Below, one piece after another: positions 1 through 7,336 of a stretch of DNA of 32,085 nucleotides (position 1 is the first letter of the stretch; each line of letters starts with the position of its first letter). This stretch comes from an uncultured Polycyclovorans sp. Its GTDB lineage: Bacteria > Pseudomonadota > Gammaproteobacteria > Nevskiales > Nevskiaceae. The translations under genes and the position numbers were made by a program. Under the pieces are notes generated by a model. That model was not told where the DNA came from. It searched no databases and saw only the letters and a list, made by a program, of their open reading frames with translations. The stretch spans positions 1-32,085 of the forward strand of contig CAKZHZ010000077.1 in NCBI GenBank assembly GCA_936928855.1. The letters run 5' to 3'.

Positions 1-2
1 AT

Positions 3-548
3 GTGACCGGCGAAAGCAAGGCCAAGGAACTCGATGACAGGCTGGACCGGATCACCGATCCGCACGTCCGCATGAGCCTGCGCCTGCAAGCGGCCTTCGG
101 CCTGCGCCGCGAAGAGTCCATCAAGTTCCAACCCCGCTATGCCGACCGTGGCGACCAGATCGCCATCAAAGGATCATGGGCAAAAGGCGGGCGTGATCGG
201 ACGGTGCCAATCACGACGCCGGAGCAGCGTGCGGTGCTGGACGAAGCTCATCGGCTGGCGGGGTCGGGCTCGCTGATCCCGGCGCACAAGACCTACATCC
301 AGCAGCGGCATGTTTACGACGGCCAGTGCAAGGCGGCGGGGTTGAGCAACATGCACGGGCTGCGGCATCGGTATGCGCAGATGCGGTATGAGATGCTGAT
401 GGGGTGGAAGGCGCCTGTGGCCGGGGGAATTCATTCTTCGGCCATGTCTGCTGAACAACGCCTACAAGACCGCCAGGTCCGACTGCATATCAGTCTTGAA
501 CTAGGGCATGGGCGAGTCGGTGTAGTCTCGATTTATCTTGGCCGGTAG
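3..548 (+). CDS. Tyrosine integrase, Integrase_1/ICE type, 5' end outside window
   Basis: This is the catalytic domain of a site-specific tyrosine recombinase, which cuts and rejoins DNA at attachment sites of an integrative element. The visible 181 residues hold the full active-site set: Arg in GLRREE (about 35), Lys about 61, HGLRH (118-122), LGHGR (His169) and the nucleophile Tyr178 in IYLGR at the very end. The ending matches the usual end of the Integrase_1 family, so the 3' end looks natural. Family members are usually around 300 residues, so the N-terminal DNA-binding part probably lies left of the window and the GTG at position 3 is not the true start. It converges on the peptidase gene with only 6 bases between. 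It is unrelated to the P4-type integrase at the other end of the island. Family assignment is from recognition of the C-terminal motifs. Confidence 0.8.
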   Translation: MTGESKAKELDDRLDRITDPHVRMSLRLQAAFGLRREESIKFQPRYADRGDQIAIKGSWAKGGRDRTVPITTPEQRAVLDEAHRLAGSGSLIPAHKTYIQQRHVYDGQCKAAGLSNMHGLRHRYAQMRYEMLMGWKAPVAGGIHSSAMSAEQRLQDRQVRLHISLELGHGRVGVVSIYLGR

Positions 549-554
549 CAATAT

Positions 555-1265
555 TCAAACCGTCTGTCCCAGCGGCAGCGCATTCAGTTCCGCACGAGCA
601 TCCCGCCAGGCAGGATAGTGTCGGGTCAGCAACGATATGAACCGCTCACTGTGCGTCGGCTCGATCAAATGGATCATTTCATGCACGATCACATATTCAA
701 GCAAGTCACGAGGCTTCTTGGCCAGTTCCGTGTTGAGCCGAATGTGGGCCTGGCGATGATTGCAACTACCCCATTTGGTTTTCATCCGTTGCAGGAAGTA
801 GCCATTGACCTTCACGCCGATACGTGGTTCCCAGTATTCGATCAGGGGTGAAATGGCCTGGTGTAGCAAACCGCGTTGCCAGCGTTGATAGATGGCTTCG
901 CGCTTGGCTGCGTTGGTGCCGGGGCGAACATGCAGGGTGATGCGATGGTGGTCCATCTTCACTGAAGGTGGGGCATCGCGCTCCAGCACCGTGAGCAAAT
1001 AACGGCGCCCCCAGACGTAATGGCTTTCTCTGGTGACGAACTGGCGAGGAGTTTCGCGGGACTGTGCCTGTAATTGCGCCTGTTGCTGGCGAATCCAACG
1101 CAGCTTGGAAATAGCATAGGCACGAGCAACCTCCAGCCGCGTGCCTATCGGGGCCACCAGCGTCACCACACCCTCGGGCGGATGCACGGAAAGATGGACA
1201 TTCTTCACCGCCTTGAACGTGACGGCGATGTCCAGTTCCCCCAGACGTATGTGCGTCTGCTCCAT
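555..1265 (-). CDS. YgjP-like (DUF45/M48-related) zinc metallopeptidase, last gene of the hsd operon
   Basis: A 236-residue predicted cytoplasmic zinc metallopeptidase of the YgjP/DUF45 family, whose substrates are largely unknown. The zinc motif HEMIH is at residues 195-199, and His205 in EPTHSERF fits as the third ligand. The family signature MKTKWGSC lies at 161-168. No signal peptide or membrane segment is visible. I chose the ATG at 1265 because it overlaps the hsdR stop codon (TGATG), which implies translational coupling. The open frame continues 40 residues upstream inside hsdR, but that stretch does not look like the family. Such peptidases are often the last gene of type I restriction operons; a role in turnover of restriction subunits is conceivable but only inferred. 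Confidence 0.85.
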   Translation of the reverse strand: MEQTHIRLGELDIAVTFKAVKNVHLSVHPPEGVVTLVAPIGTRLEVARAYAISKLRWIRQQQAQLQAQSRETPRQFVTRESHYVWGRRYLLTVLERDAPPSVKMDHHRITLHVRPGTNAAKREAIYQRWQRGLLHQAISPLIEYWEPRIGVKVNGYFLQRMKTKWGSCNHRQAHIRLNTELAKKPRDLLEYVIVHEMIHLIEPTHSERFISLLTRHYPAWRDARAELNALPLGQTV

Positions 1266-4200
1266 CAGTAACCCGGCTGATTTCTCAGCAAATCGAATAG
1301 TTTGAGCGTGGCCTCGCGGTTGCGTCCGGTCAACGGGTGCAGGAAATTCTGCACGATGCGCTCCTTGGCTTCGTCGCCACGCCATCCTGCCGGGGCTTCG
1401 TCACGCATCACACGATCGATCTTCAGCGCCAGCAAGGCCAACGGATCTCCGTATTCGGCCTGTGGCTCTTTGACTACACCATCCGTATCGGGTAGCACAT
1501 CGCCGGAAATGATGTCAGGCAGATTGCGATAAATCACCAGCGCACCTGCATTGCCGTGCAAGATGGCAGGCTCATCGATGTCGTGTTGTTTCGCGCGATG
1601 CTTCTTCAGGATGTCTTCCGCCTTGCTCAAGAATGCTTCGTAAGCCTCGGTGCCTTCACGGCTTTGCTGGATCAAGTCATCGAGTAGCTTGGACATCTGC
1701 TCATAAAAACGCGGATCGGTCAGGCGGTCGCGGATGATGGTCTTGCGAACGTTGTTGATGATGGTTTCCGCAATGGCATTCTTCGACAGTTTGCCCTTCT
1801 CATTGAGTTTCTTGGCGATGGCATCGTGGATGCCAGTCTCGATGATCAGCTCGGTCAGCGACAGTTCGGCCAGTTCCCCCAACGCTTGCGCTGGCTCGGC
1901 CTGGATATAGGTGTTGATGAGGTGGCGCATGTCGGCTTCGTAGGGCTTGATGTCCAACTCCTCACCGCTGTAGTGCTTGATGGCCGAACGCACTTCGGCA
2001 TAGAACTCGGACTCCCGGCGCAAGGTGTCGGCTTCATTGTCGGAATAACCCGCCTCGGTCAAGTTCTGGGCGATATCCGCAAAGGCACGCAGATAGGTCG
2101 CCACCGCCTTGTAGAAGGCAATGCGCAGTGCCTCGCTTTCCAGCAGCGCTTCCGGATCACCGGCGTGCCCGCAGAAATAGTGGATGAACTGCTCCAGCTC
2201 ACGCGGCTGCGGCACCGGCTCGCACAGGTAATGCAACGCTTCACGGGCCTCGTCCAGTTGCTTGCGGCCTTCCTCCAGCCAATTTTTCAGATGGATGTTG
2301 TTGTCGCCGCCATTGCCCGCATCGATGTCCAACTCGTCGGAGCTGTAAACCGCAATGGCTTGCTGCACGTCACCGAAAAGCTCCTTGTAATCGACGATAT
2401 GGCCATAGTCCTTGTCGTCACCGTCGAGCCGGTTGGTACGGCAGATGGCCTGGAACAGGTTATGGTCGTGCAGTTCGTTGTCCAGATAGATGTAGGAGCA
2501 GCTGGGTGCATCGAAGCCGGTAAGCAACTTGCTGACCACGATCAGCAGCTTCATGTTGGCCGGTTCCTCGATGAAGCGGCGCTTGGTTTCGTCTTCGTAC
2601 TGCTTGGTGGTCTGACCAGTACGCAACACATGCTGCTTGTAGGTGTCGAACTTGTAGCGCTCGTCGCTGCCGGCCGATTCTTTCGAGATGGCAACCGGGT
2701 TGGGTTCGTACGAGGTGATGATGCCCACATAGGGGCCGAAATGCGTGTTCTGGAACAGCCGGAAATAATGACACGCATCGTAGATCGAGGCGGCCACCAG
2801 AATCGCCGTGCCGCGGTCATTGTCCAGGCGTGGCTTGAGACTGAAGTCCTCGATGATGTTGGCGACGATGCGATCCTTGCGCTCCTTGGCGCTCATCAGC
2901 TCTTCCATCGTGGCCCAGCGCTTGCGCAAAATGGACTTCTGGAAGTTGTTCAGCCCGCGCGTTTTCTTCTCGAACCAGGCATCGATGGCCTTGCGTGAAG
3001 TCAGCCGCTGCGGCACATCCCGCGCCTCGTATTTCAGATCCAGCACCACCTTGTCAGCCACCGCTTCGTGGAACTTGTAGGTGTGGATATACGTGCCGAA
3101 CACTTCGCGGGTAGTCTGCCGATCCTTGCGCAATAACGGTGTGCCGGTGAAGCCGATGAAGATGGCGTCGGCCAGCCAGCGCTTCATCTGCTTGTTCATG
3201 TTGCCGCCCTGGGTGCGGTGGCACTCGTCCACGAACACGTAGAAACGTCCATGGATGGGCGGTGGCTCGCCCTTGAGATCGGCCGCATCGAACTTGTGGA
3301 TCAGCGCGCACAACAAGCGCGGCGTAGTGGCGCCTAGTTTTCGCACGAAGTCTGCGCGTGAAGTGATGCGCGGGGGAGCCGATCCTTCGCCGATCACCCC
3401 GGCATTGCGCATCACGCCTTCAATCTGCTTGTCCAGCTCATCGCGGTCGGTCACCACCAGCACCCGCGCCTGTGGATCATGCTCCAGCAGCCACTTGGCC
3501 AACAACACCATCAGGATGCTCTTGCCGCTGCCCTGGGTGTGCCAAATCACACCACCCTCGCGTTTGGCAATGCGTTCCTGCGCGGCCTTGATGCCCTGGT
3601 ACTGGTGCTGCCGGGGAACCTTCTTGAAACCTGCATCGAAGATCACGAAGTTGCGGATCAAATCCAGCAACCGCGCCTTCTCGCACATCTGCGCCAACGG
3701 GCGATCCAGCAGCGCGCCCGCTGTTGCCATGGCTGGCGGTTGTTCATCCTTCCACTGCACGAAGAACTGTTCCGGTGTTCCGGTAGTGCCGTAACGCAAA
3801 CCTTGCGCATCGCTGCCCGCCAGCAGCAACTGCACAGTGCTGAAGAAGCCCTGATTGAAGGTTTCTTCCTGATTGCTGATCAACTGGCGAATGCCGTCAC
3901 CCACATCCACCGAACTGCGCTTGAGTTCGATCACCGCCACCGCCAGGCCATTGATGTACAGAACAATGTCCGGCCGACGGGTGCTCCCGCCTCGCAGCGT
4001 CACTTCCTCAGCCAGCGCGAAGTGATTGCGGCCGGGCTGCACCCAGTCGATCAACTGCACCGTCTCATGCGACTGACCCGCCGCAATCTGCACCGGCACG
4101 CCATAGTGAAGTAACTGATAGGTGCGCAGATTGGCCTGATAGGGCGTGATGCCGGTGACATCCACCGCAACTTCCAGCTTCTGCAAGGCGGCACTGATGT

Positions 4201-4390
4201 GAGCAGACGAGTACCCGCGAGCGGCCAGATTGGCGCGCAGCAGCGCGGTTTCGATGGCGCGGTTGTGGTCGCGCTTGCTCCAGTTGCCCAAGTGTTCGTA
4301 GCCCAGGCCGCCATCGGCCAGTGGGGTGGTGAACAGCCGCGCCACGCGGTTTTGGCTGTTGCGCTCGGAGCGCGGCATGGGTTGGGTCAT
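1265..4390 (-). CDS. hsdR: Type I restriction endonuclease motor/nuclease subunit HsdR
   Basis: This subunit translocates and cleaves unmodified DNA in the HsdR2M2S1 complex. It has 1041 residues, a normal family length. The N-terminal nuclease shows the PD-(D/E)xK pattern: Asp141 in RRPD, then Glu155-Leu-Lys157 in VIELK. The superfamily 2 helicase motor follows, with Walker A TQGSGKS at 285-291, the DECH box at 388-391 and motif III TGTP at 415-418. A helical C-terminal part would dock on the methylase. The ATG at 4390 was chosen because it starts 4 bases after the stop of the DUF1016 gene and gives the usual N-terminus; a longer frame to 4588 only shadows that gene. All key residues are present, so it should be active. 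Its stop overlaps the start of the peptidase gene. Confidence 0.95.
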   Translation of the reverse strand: MTQPMPRSERNSQNRVARLFTTPLADGGLGYEHLGNWSKRDHNRAIETALLRANLAARGYSSAHISAALQKLEVAVDVTGITPYQANLRTYQLLHYGVPVQIAAGQSHETVQLIDWVQPGRNHFALAEEVTLRGGSTRRPDIVLYINGLAVAVIELKRSSVDVGDGIRQLISNQEETFNQGFFSTVQLLLAGSDAQGLRYGTTGTPEQFFVQWKDEQPPAMATAGALLDRPLAQMCEKARLLDLIRNFVIFDAGFKKVPRQHQYQGIKAAQERIAKREGGVIWHTQGSGKSILMVLLAKWLLEHDPQARVLVVTDRDELDKQIEGVMRNAGVIGEGSAPPRITSRADFVRKLGATTPRLLCALIHKFDAADLKGEPPPIHGRFYVFVDECHRTQGGNMNKQMKRWLADAIFIGFTGTPLLRKDRQTTREVFGTYIHTYKFHEAVADKVVLDLKYEARDVPQRLTSRKAIDAWFEKKTRGLNNFQKSILRKRWATMEELMSAKERKDRIVANIIEDFSLKPRLDNDRGTAILVAASIYDACHYFRLFQNTHFGPYVGIITSYEPNPVAISKESAGSDERYKFDTYKQHVLRTGQTTKQYEDETKRRFIEEPANMKLLIVVSKLLTGFDAPSCSYIYLDNELHDHNLFQAICRTNRLDGDDKDYGHIVDYKELFGDVQQAIAVYSSDELDIDAGNGGDNNIHLKNWLEEGRKQLDEAREALHYLCEPVPQPRELEQFIHYFCGHAGDPEALLESEALRIAFYKAVATYLRAFADIAQNLTEAGYSDNEADTLRRESEFYAEVRSAIKHYSGEELDIKPYEADMRHLINTYIQAEPAQALGELAELSLTELIIETGIHDAIAKKLNEKGKLSKNAIAETIINNVRKTIIRDRLTDPRFYEQMSKLLDDLIQQSREGTEAYEAFLSKAEDILKKHRAKQHDIDEPAILHGNAGALVIYRNLPDIISGDVLPDTDGVVKEPQAEYGDPLALLALKIDRVMRDEAPAGWRGDEAKERIVQNFLHPLTGRNREATLKLFDLLRNQPGY

Positions 4391-4394
4391 CACA

Positions 4395-5450
4395 TCATTC
4401 CTCGGCGCCATCATCCACTGGGTTGCCCAGCTCCCGCTCGATCTGTTCGATCGTCGGCAGGCTGGTTTGCAGCTCTTGCGGCAGGGATTCCACCAGCTTG
4501 TATTCGGCAATGCCCATGGGCTGCGACTTGTCGCCCAGGGCGTACTCGGCCACCACCTTGTTCTTGCTCTTGCACAGCAGCAGGCCAATGCTCGGATTGT
4601 CCTGCGCGTGCTTCACCTGCCGATCCACCGCCGTCAGGTAAAAGCCCAGTTGTCCCAGGTGCTCGGGCTTGAACTTGCCTGCCTTCAGTTCGATCACCAC
4701 GTAGCAGCGCAGCTTGAGGTGGTAGAACAACAGGTCGATGAAGAACTCCTCGCCGCCCACGTCCAGCAACACCTGCCGGCCAACGAACGCGAAGCCCGCA
4801 CCCAGCTCCAGCAGAAAATCGGTGACGTGCTGCACCAGCGCGCTTTCGATCTCGCGTTCCTGTGCTTCATCGCCCAGGCCGAGGAAATCGAAGCGGTACG
4901 GGTCTTTCAGCGACTCAATGGCCAGATCGGACTGCGGCGCGGGCAGGCGCTGATCGAAGTTGGTAACGGCTTTTCCCGTGCGCTCCAGCAGGCGGGTTTC
5001 GATATGGATGTTCAACACATTCCGCGACCAGCCATGTTCGATGGCGGCGCGGGCATAGGCCAGGCGCTCCGTTGACGCTTTCAGGCGATCCAGCAATACT
5101 AGGTTGTGACCCCAGGGCAATTGTGCAGCAGCCTGCTGCACAATTTCGGCGTCCGGCCAGGCCTCGGCAAACGCCCGCATGTACTTGAGGTTGCGCGGTG
5201 AAAAACCCTTCATCTCCGGGAAGGCTGCACGCAGATCATGCGCCAGCCGTTCGATCACCTTCGCGCCCCAGCCCTGTTCGGCCTGCCGCGCCAGGATGTC
5301 TCGACCGATTTGCCAGTACAGGCTCACCAGTTCTCGGTTGACCGCCAGCGCCGCACGCTGCTGTGCGGTGTGGATGCGTCCCTTCAGGTCAGCCAGCCAG
5401 TCGGCGTAGCCTTGTGGGACTGGAATTAGTGAGGCGGGCTTGTCAGTCAT
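4395..5450 (-). CDS. DUF1016/YhcG-type PD-(D/E)xK nuclease domain protein
   Basis: A 351-residue protein of the YhcG/DUF1016 group. The N-terminal helical domain (about 15-180) carries the family pattern SLYWQIGRDI and, near 110-125, LPWGHNLVLLD. A C-terminal PD-(D/E)xK nuclease-like core (about 185-320) has Asp239 in FFIDLLFY and Glu254-Leu-Lys256 in VIELKAGKF. These proteins are common inside type I restriction loci and other defence islands; their exact role is not settled. The start overlaps the hsdS stop by 4 bases (ATGA), and hsdR begins 4 bases after its end, so it is made with the restriction subunits. A perfect 12-base inverted repeat sits inside the gene at 5119-5145. The family call is firm; nuclease activity is inferred from the motif. 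Confidence 0.88.
   Translation of the reverse strand: MTDKPASLIPVPQGYADWLADLKGRIHTAQQRAALAVNRELVSLYWQIGRDILARQAEQGWGAKVIERLAHDLRAAFPEMKGFSPRNLKYMRAFAEAWPDAEIVQQAAAQLPWGHNLVLLDRLKASTERLAYARAAIEHGWSRNVLNIHIETRLLERTGKAVTNFDQRLPAPQSDLAIESLKDPYRFDFLGLGDEAQEREIESALVQHVTDFLLELGAGFAFVGRQVLLDVGGEEFFIDLLFYHLKLRCYVVIELKAGKFKPEHLGQLGFYLTAVDRQVKHAQDNPSIGLLLCKSKNKVVAEYALGDKSQPMGIAEYKLVESLPQELQTSLPTIEQIERELGNPVDDGAEE
5119..5145. repeat. Perfect 12-bp inverted repeat inside the DUF1016 gene
   Basis: The arms AATTGTGCAGCA (5119-5130) and TGCTGCACAATT (5134-5145) are separated by GCC. They would form a compact hairpin in the mRNA or a dyad in DNA. The repeat lies in codons for IVQQAAAQLPWG, so part of the symmetry may simply follow from the protein sequence. 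No T-run follows on the coding strand. Confidence 0.7.
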
Positions 5451-7336
5451 GGCAATGTCGCTCCCTTCGGCACAAAACCTTTCTCTCGCATCCAGCCAAG
5501 AGCCACCAGCCAGCGATCCTCAGGTATCCGCTGCTTTGCTTCGTGCCAGTTGTGCAGCACCTCGTGCACGATCATTTCATCGGAGACGGTTCCTTTCTCA
5601 CGCAGCAAATCGCTCCACGCCGCCAGCAAGGTGGCGACGATTTCGCACTGCTCCGTTTTCGCCGTTTTGAAGGCGCTCAGAATTTTCTCAAGAGTTTCGC
5701 CGATTCTGGAGAAATGCCGCTCGAAGTACGGTTTGTGGCCGCCATGCTTCGCCAATGGCACGTACTGGTAACGGCCTTCTTGCTTTCGCGCCTCGAACCA
5801 TTGTTGCTTCTGCAACTGACTGTCTATCGAGCGAAGTGCCCGATTGTCATAGGGGCCAGCGGCCTTGCGGTGGTAGGTGGAGCCAGTATCGACTTCACAA
5901 AGATGTTCGGTGAGGAACATCATCTTCTCGAACTTGACGTGGCCGAAGGTCGGCTGGTCGTGCAGTTGGTCGATGATTTCGGCAGCCAGCACGCTTCGCA
6001 GGAAATGGACATTTGCTTTGCGTCCTTCCGTTTGCACGACAGCCTCGCCAGCCGGTTTAGCGTCCGGTGTTACCAGCCGAGTCCGGCCAGTCAGCAGTTC
6101 CTGCATCATGGCCTGCTTGAGGGCGCGGGTCTTGGTGCGGCGGGTTTCGAGGGCGGTGATTTCGGCATCCATATCGCTGAGGATGGTAGCGATGGCGGTT
6201 TGTTCACTTTTCATCGAAGGAAGTTTGACTTCGTAACGCCTGACTTGCGTTTTACCGATTTCGAGAAAAGTACTTCCCGCTGAAAGATCGACTAACCCCT
6301 GTTTTTGAGTGCAAAGCAGATAATAAAGAAACTCCACATCAACAAAATCAAATGGAACAAGATTTTTGAACCCCTGATTGGTCGTCATGGGTACGGCATT
6401 GATTGCGCACTCACCAATAGTGGCACGTGATGTCATTACGATTGATCGAGCAGGAATCAACTCCGCAGAACTATTACGCAGCCCGTGCTCAGTGATAGTC
6501 CTGCTTGTTGTTGACAGATACTTTCCACCTTCCAGTGCTGTAATGTCCGTAGGTGTACACCATGGAATGATTCCATCCCATGCCGCCGAATCTCCAGTAC
6601 TTGGCGTCCCGCCGCTTCGAATGTCGGCCAATTCCCCCAACTGCTTCACCTCCCACTCCCCACTGAACCCCGGCAGGTGGGTTTGGCCGGTAAGGAGTTG
6701 CTGCATGGCGGCCTGTTTGATAGCGCGCTTTTTGGCGATCAGGCGATCCAGTCCGTCCAGCAGCGCGTCCATGTCGCTGAGAGCGGCGGCGATGGCACGC
6801 TGTTCATCTAGGTTGTTGGGACATGGAACCTTGATGCTTCCTAGTGCACTACGCGATATACGTTTATGGGTTGTTCCTCCGACTTGTTCCAAAACCGATT
6901 CAAACCACTGAGGCGTAGAAAAATACTGAACAAGGTAACTACGATCAGCGACCATCTCGGATGGCCGAAAGATAGTCACATCTACTGCCGTAACGACTTT
7001 TGTTTCTGCGAGATTTGGAAGGATGCAAGCACGACCGGCCGGCTCTGCCAAACGACATATCAGAATATCGCCAGGAATCAATTCCTTGCACTTCAGCTTT
7101 TCGAAAGATGACTCATAGATGTATTTCTTGGACTCCTTTTCTACGAGCTTTCCAATTCCAATATTGCCCGTCTGAACAATTCTGTATCCGCCATCAGAAA
7201 TATGCTCCGCTTCGATCCAATCTCCATCATCAAATCGTGCCTTTTGATATCCAGCAATTTCAAAGACCGTCCTAATGCCCCAATCCTCCGGAATCACCCC
7301 CACTTCCGTCTGCTTGTACCCCGGCTTCACTTCCAT
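5447..7336 (-). CDS. hsdS: Type I restriction specificity subunit HsdS with extra C-terminal domain
   Basis: HsdS reads the bipartite DNA target and bridges two HsdM subunits. Target recognition domain 1 spans about 15-175 and domain 2 about 225-372. Each is followed by the repeated spacer helix region (AIAAALSDMDALLDGLD at 181-197 and AIATILSDMDAEITALE at 381-397), both ending in LLTGxTxL. A normal HsdS would stop near residue 420. This one continues to 629, with an extra domain (about 440-629) containing FGHVKFEKMMFLTEHL and a KAAGPYDN segment; this vaguely recalls Panacea/DUF4065 proteins, but I do not assign it. The recognition-domain part (about 6230-7280) is visibly AT-richer than its neighbours, as is usual for these exchangeable domains. 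The start overlaps hsdM by 10 bases and the stop overlaps the DUF1016 start. Confidence 0.93.
   Translation of the reverse strand: MEVKPGYKQTEVGVIPEDWGIRTVFEIAGYQKARFDDGDWIEAEHISDGGYRIVQTGNIGIGKLVEKESKKYIYESSFEKLKCKELIPGDILICRLAEPAGRACILPNLAETKVVTAVDVTIFRPSEMVADRSYLVQYFSTPQWFESVLEQVGGTTHKRISRSALGSIKVPCPNNLDEQRAIAAALSDMDALLDGLDRLIAKKRAIKQAAMQQLLTGQTHLPGFSGEWEVKQLGELADIRSGGTPSTGDSAAWDGIIPWCTPTDITALEGGKYLSTTSRTITEHGLRNSSAELIPARSIVMTSRATIGECAINAVPMTTNQGFKNLVPFDFVDVEFLYYLLCTQKQGLVDLSAGSTFLEIGKTQVRRYEVKLPSMKSEQTAIATILSDMDAEITALETRRTKTRALKQAMMQELLTGRTRLVTPDAKPAGEAVVQTEGRKANVHFLRSVLAAEIIDQLHDQPTFGHVKFEKMMFLTEHLCEVDTGSTYHRKAAGPYDNRALRSIDSQLQKQQWFEARKQEGRYQYVPLAKHGGHKPYFERHFSRIGETLEKILSAFKTAKTEQCEIVATLLAAWSDLLREKGTVSDEMIVHEVLHNWHEAKQRIPEDRWLVALGWMREKGFVPKGATLP

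Noticed and set aside
1826..2998. 390-codon plus-strand frame opposite hsdR
   Set aside because: It is a mirror of the hsdR coding sequence and no domain is visible.
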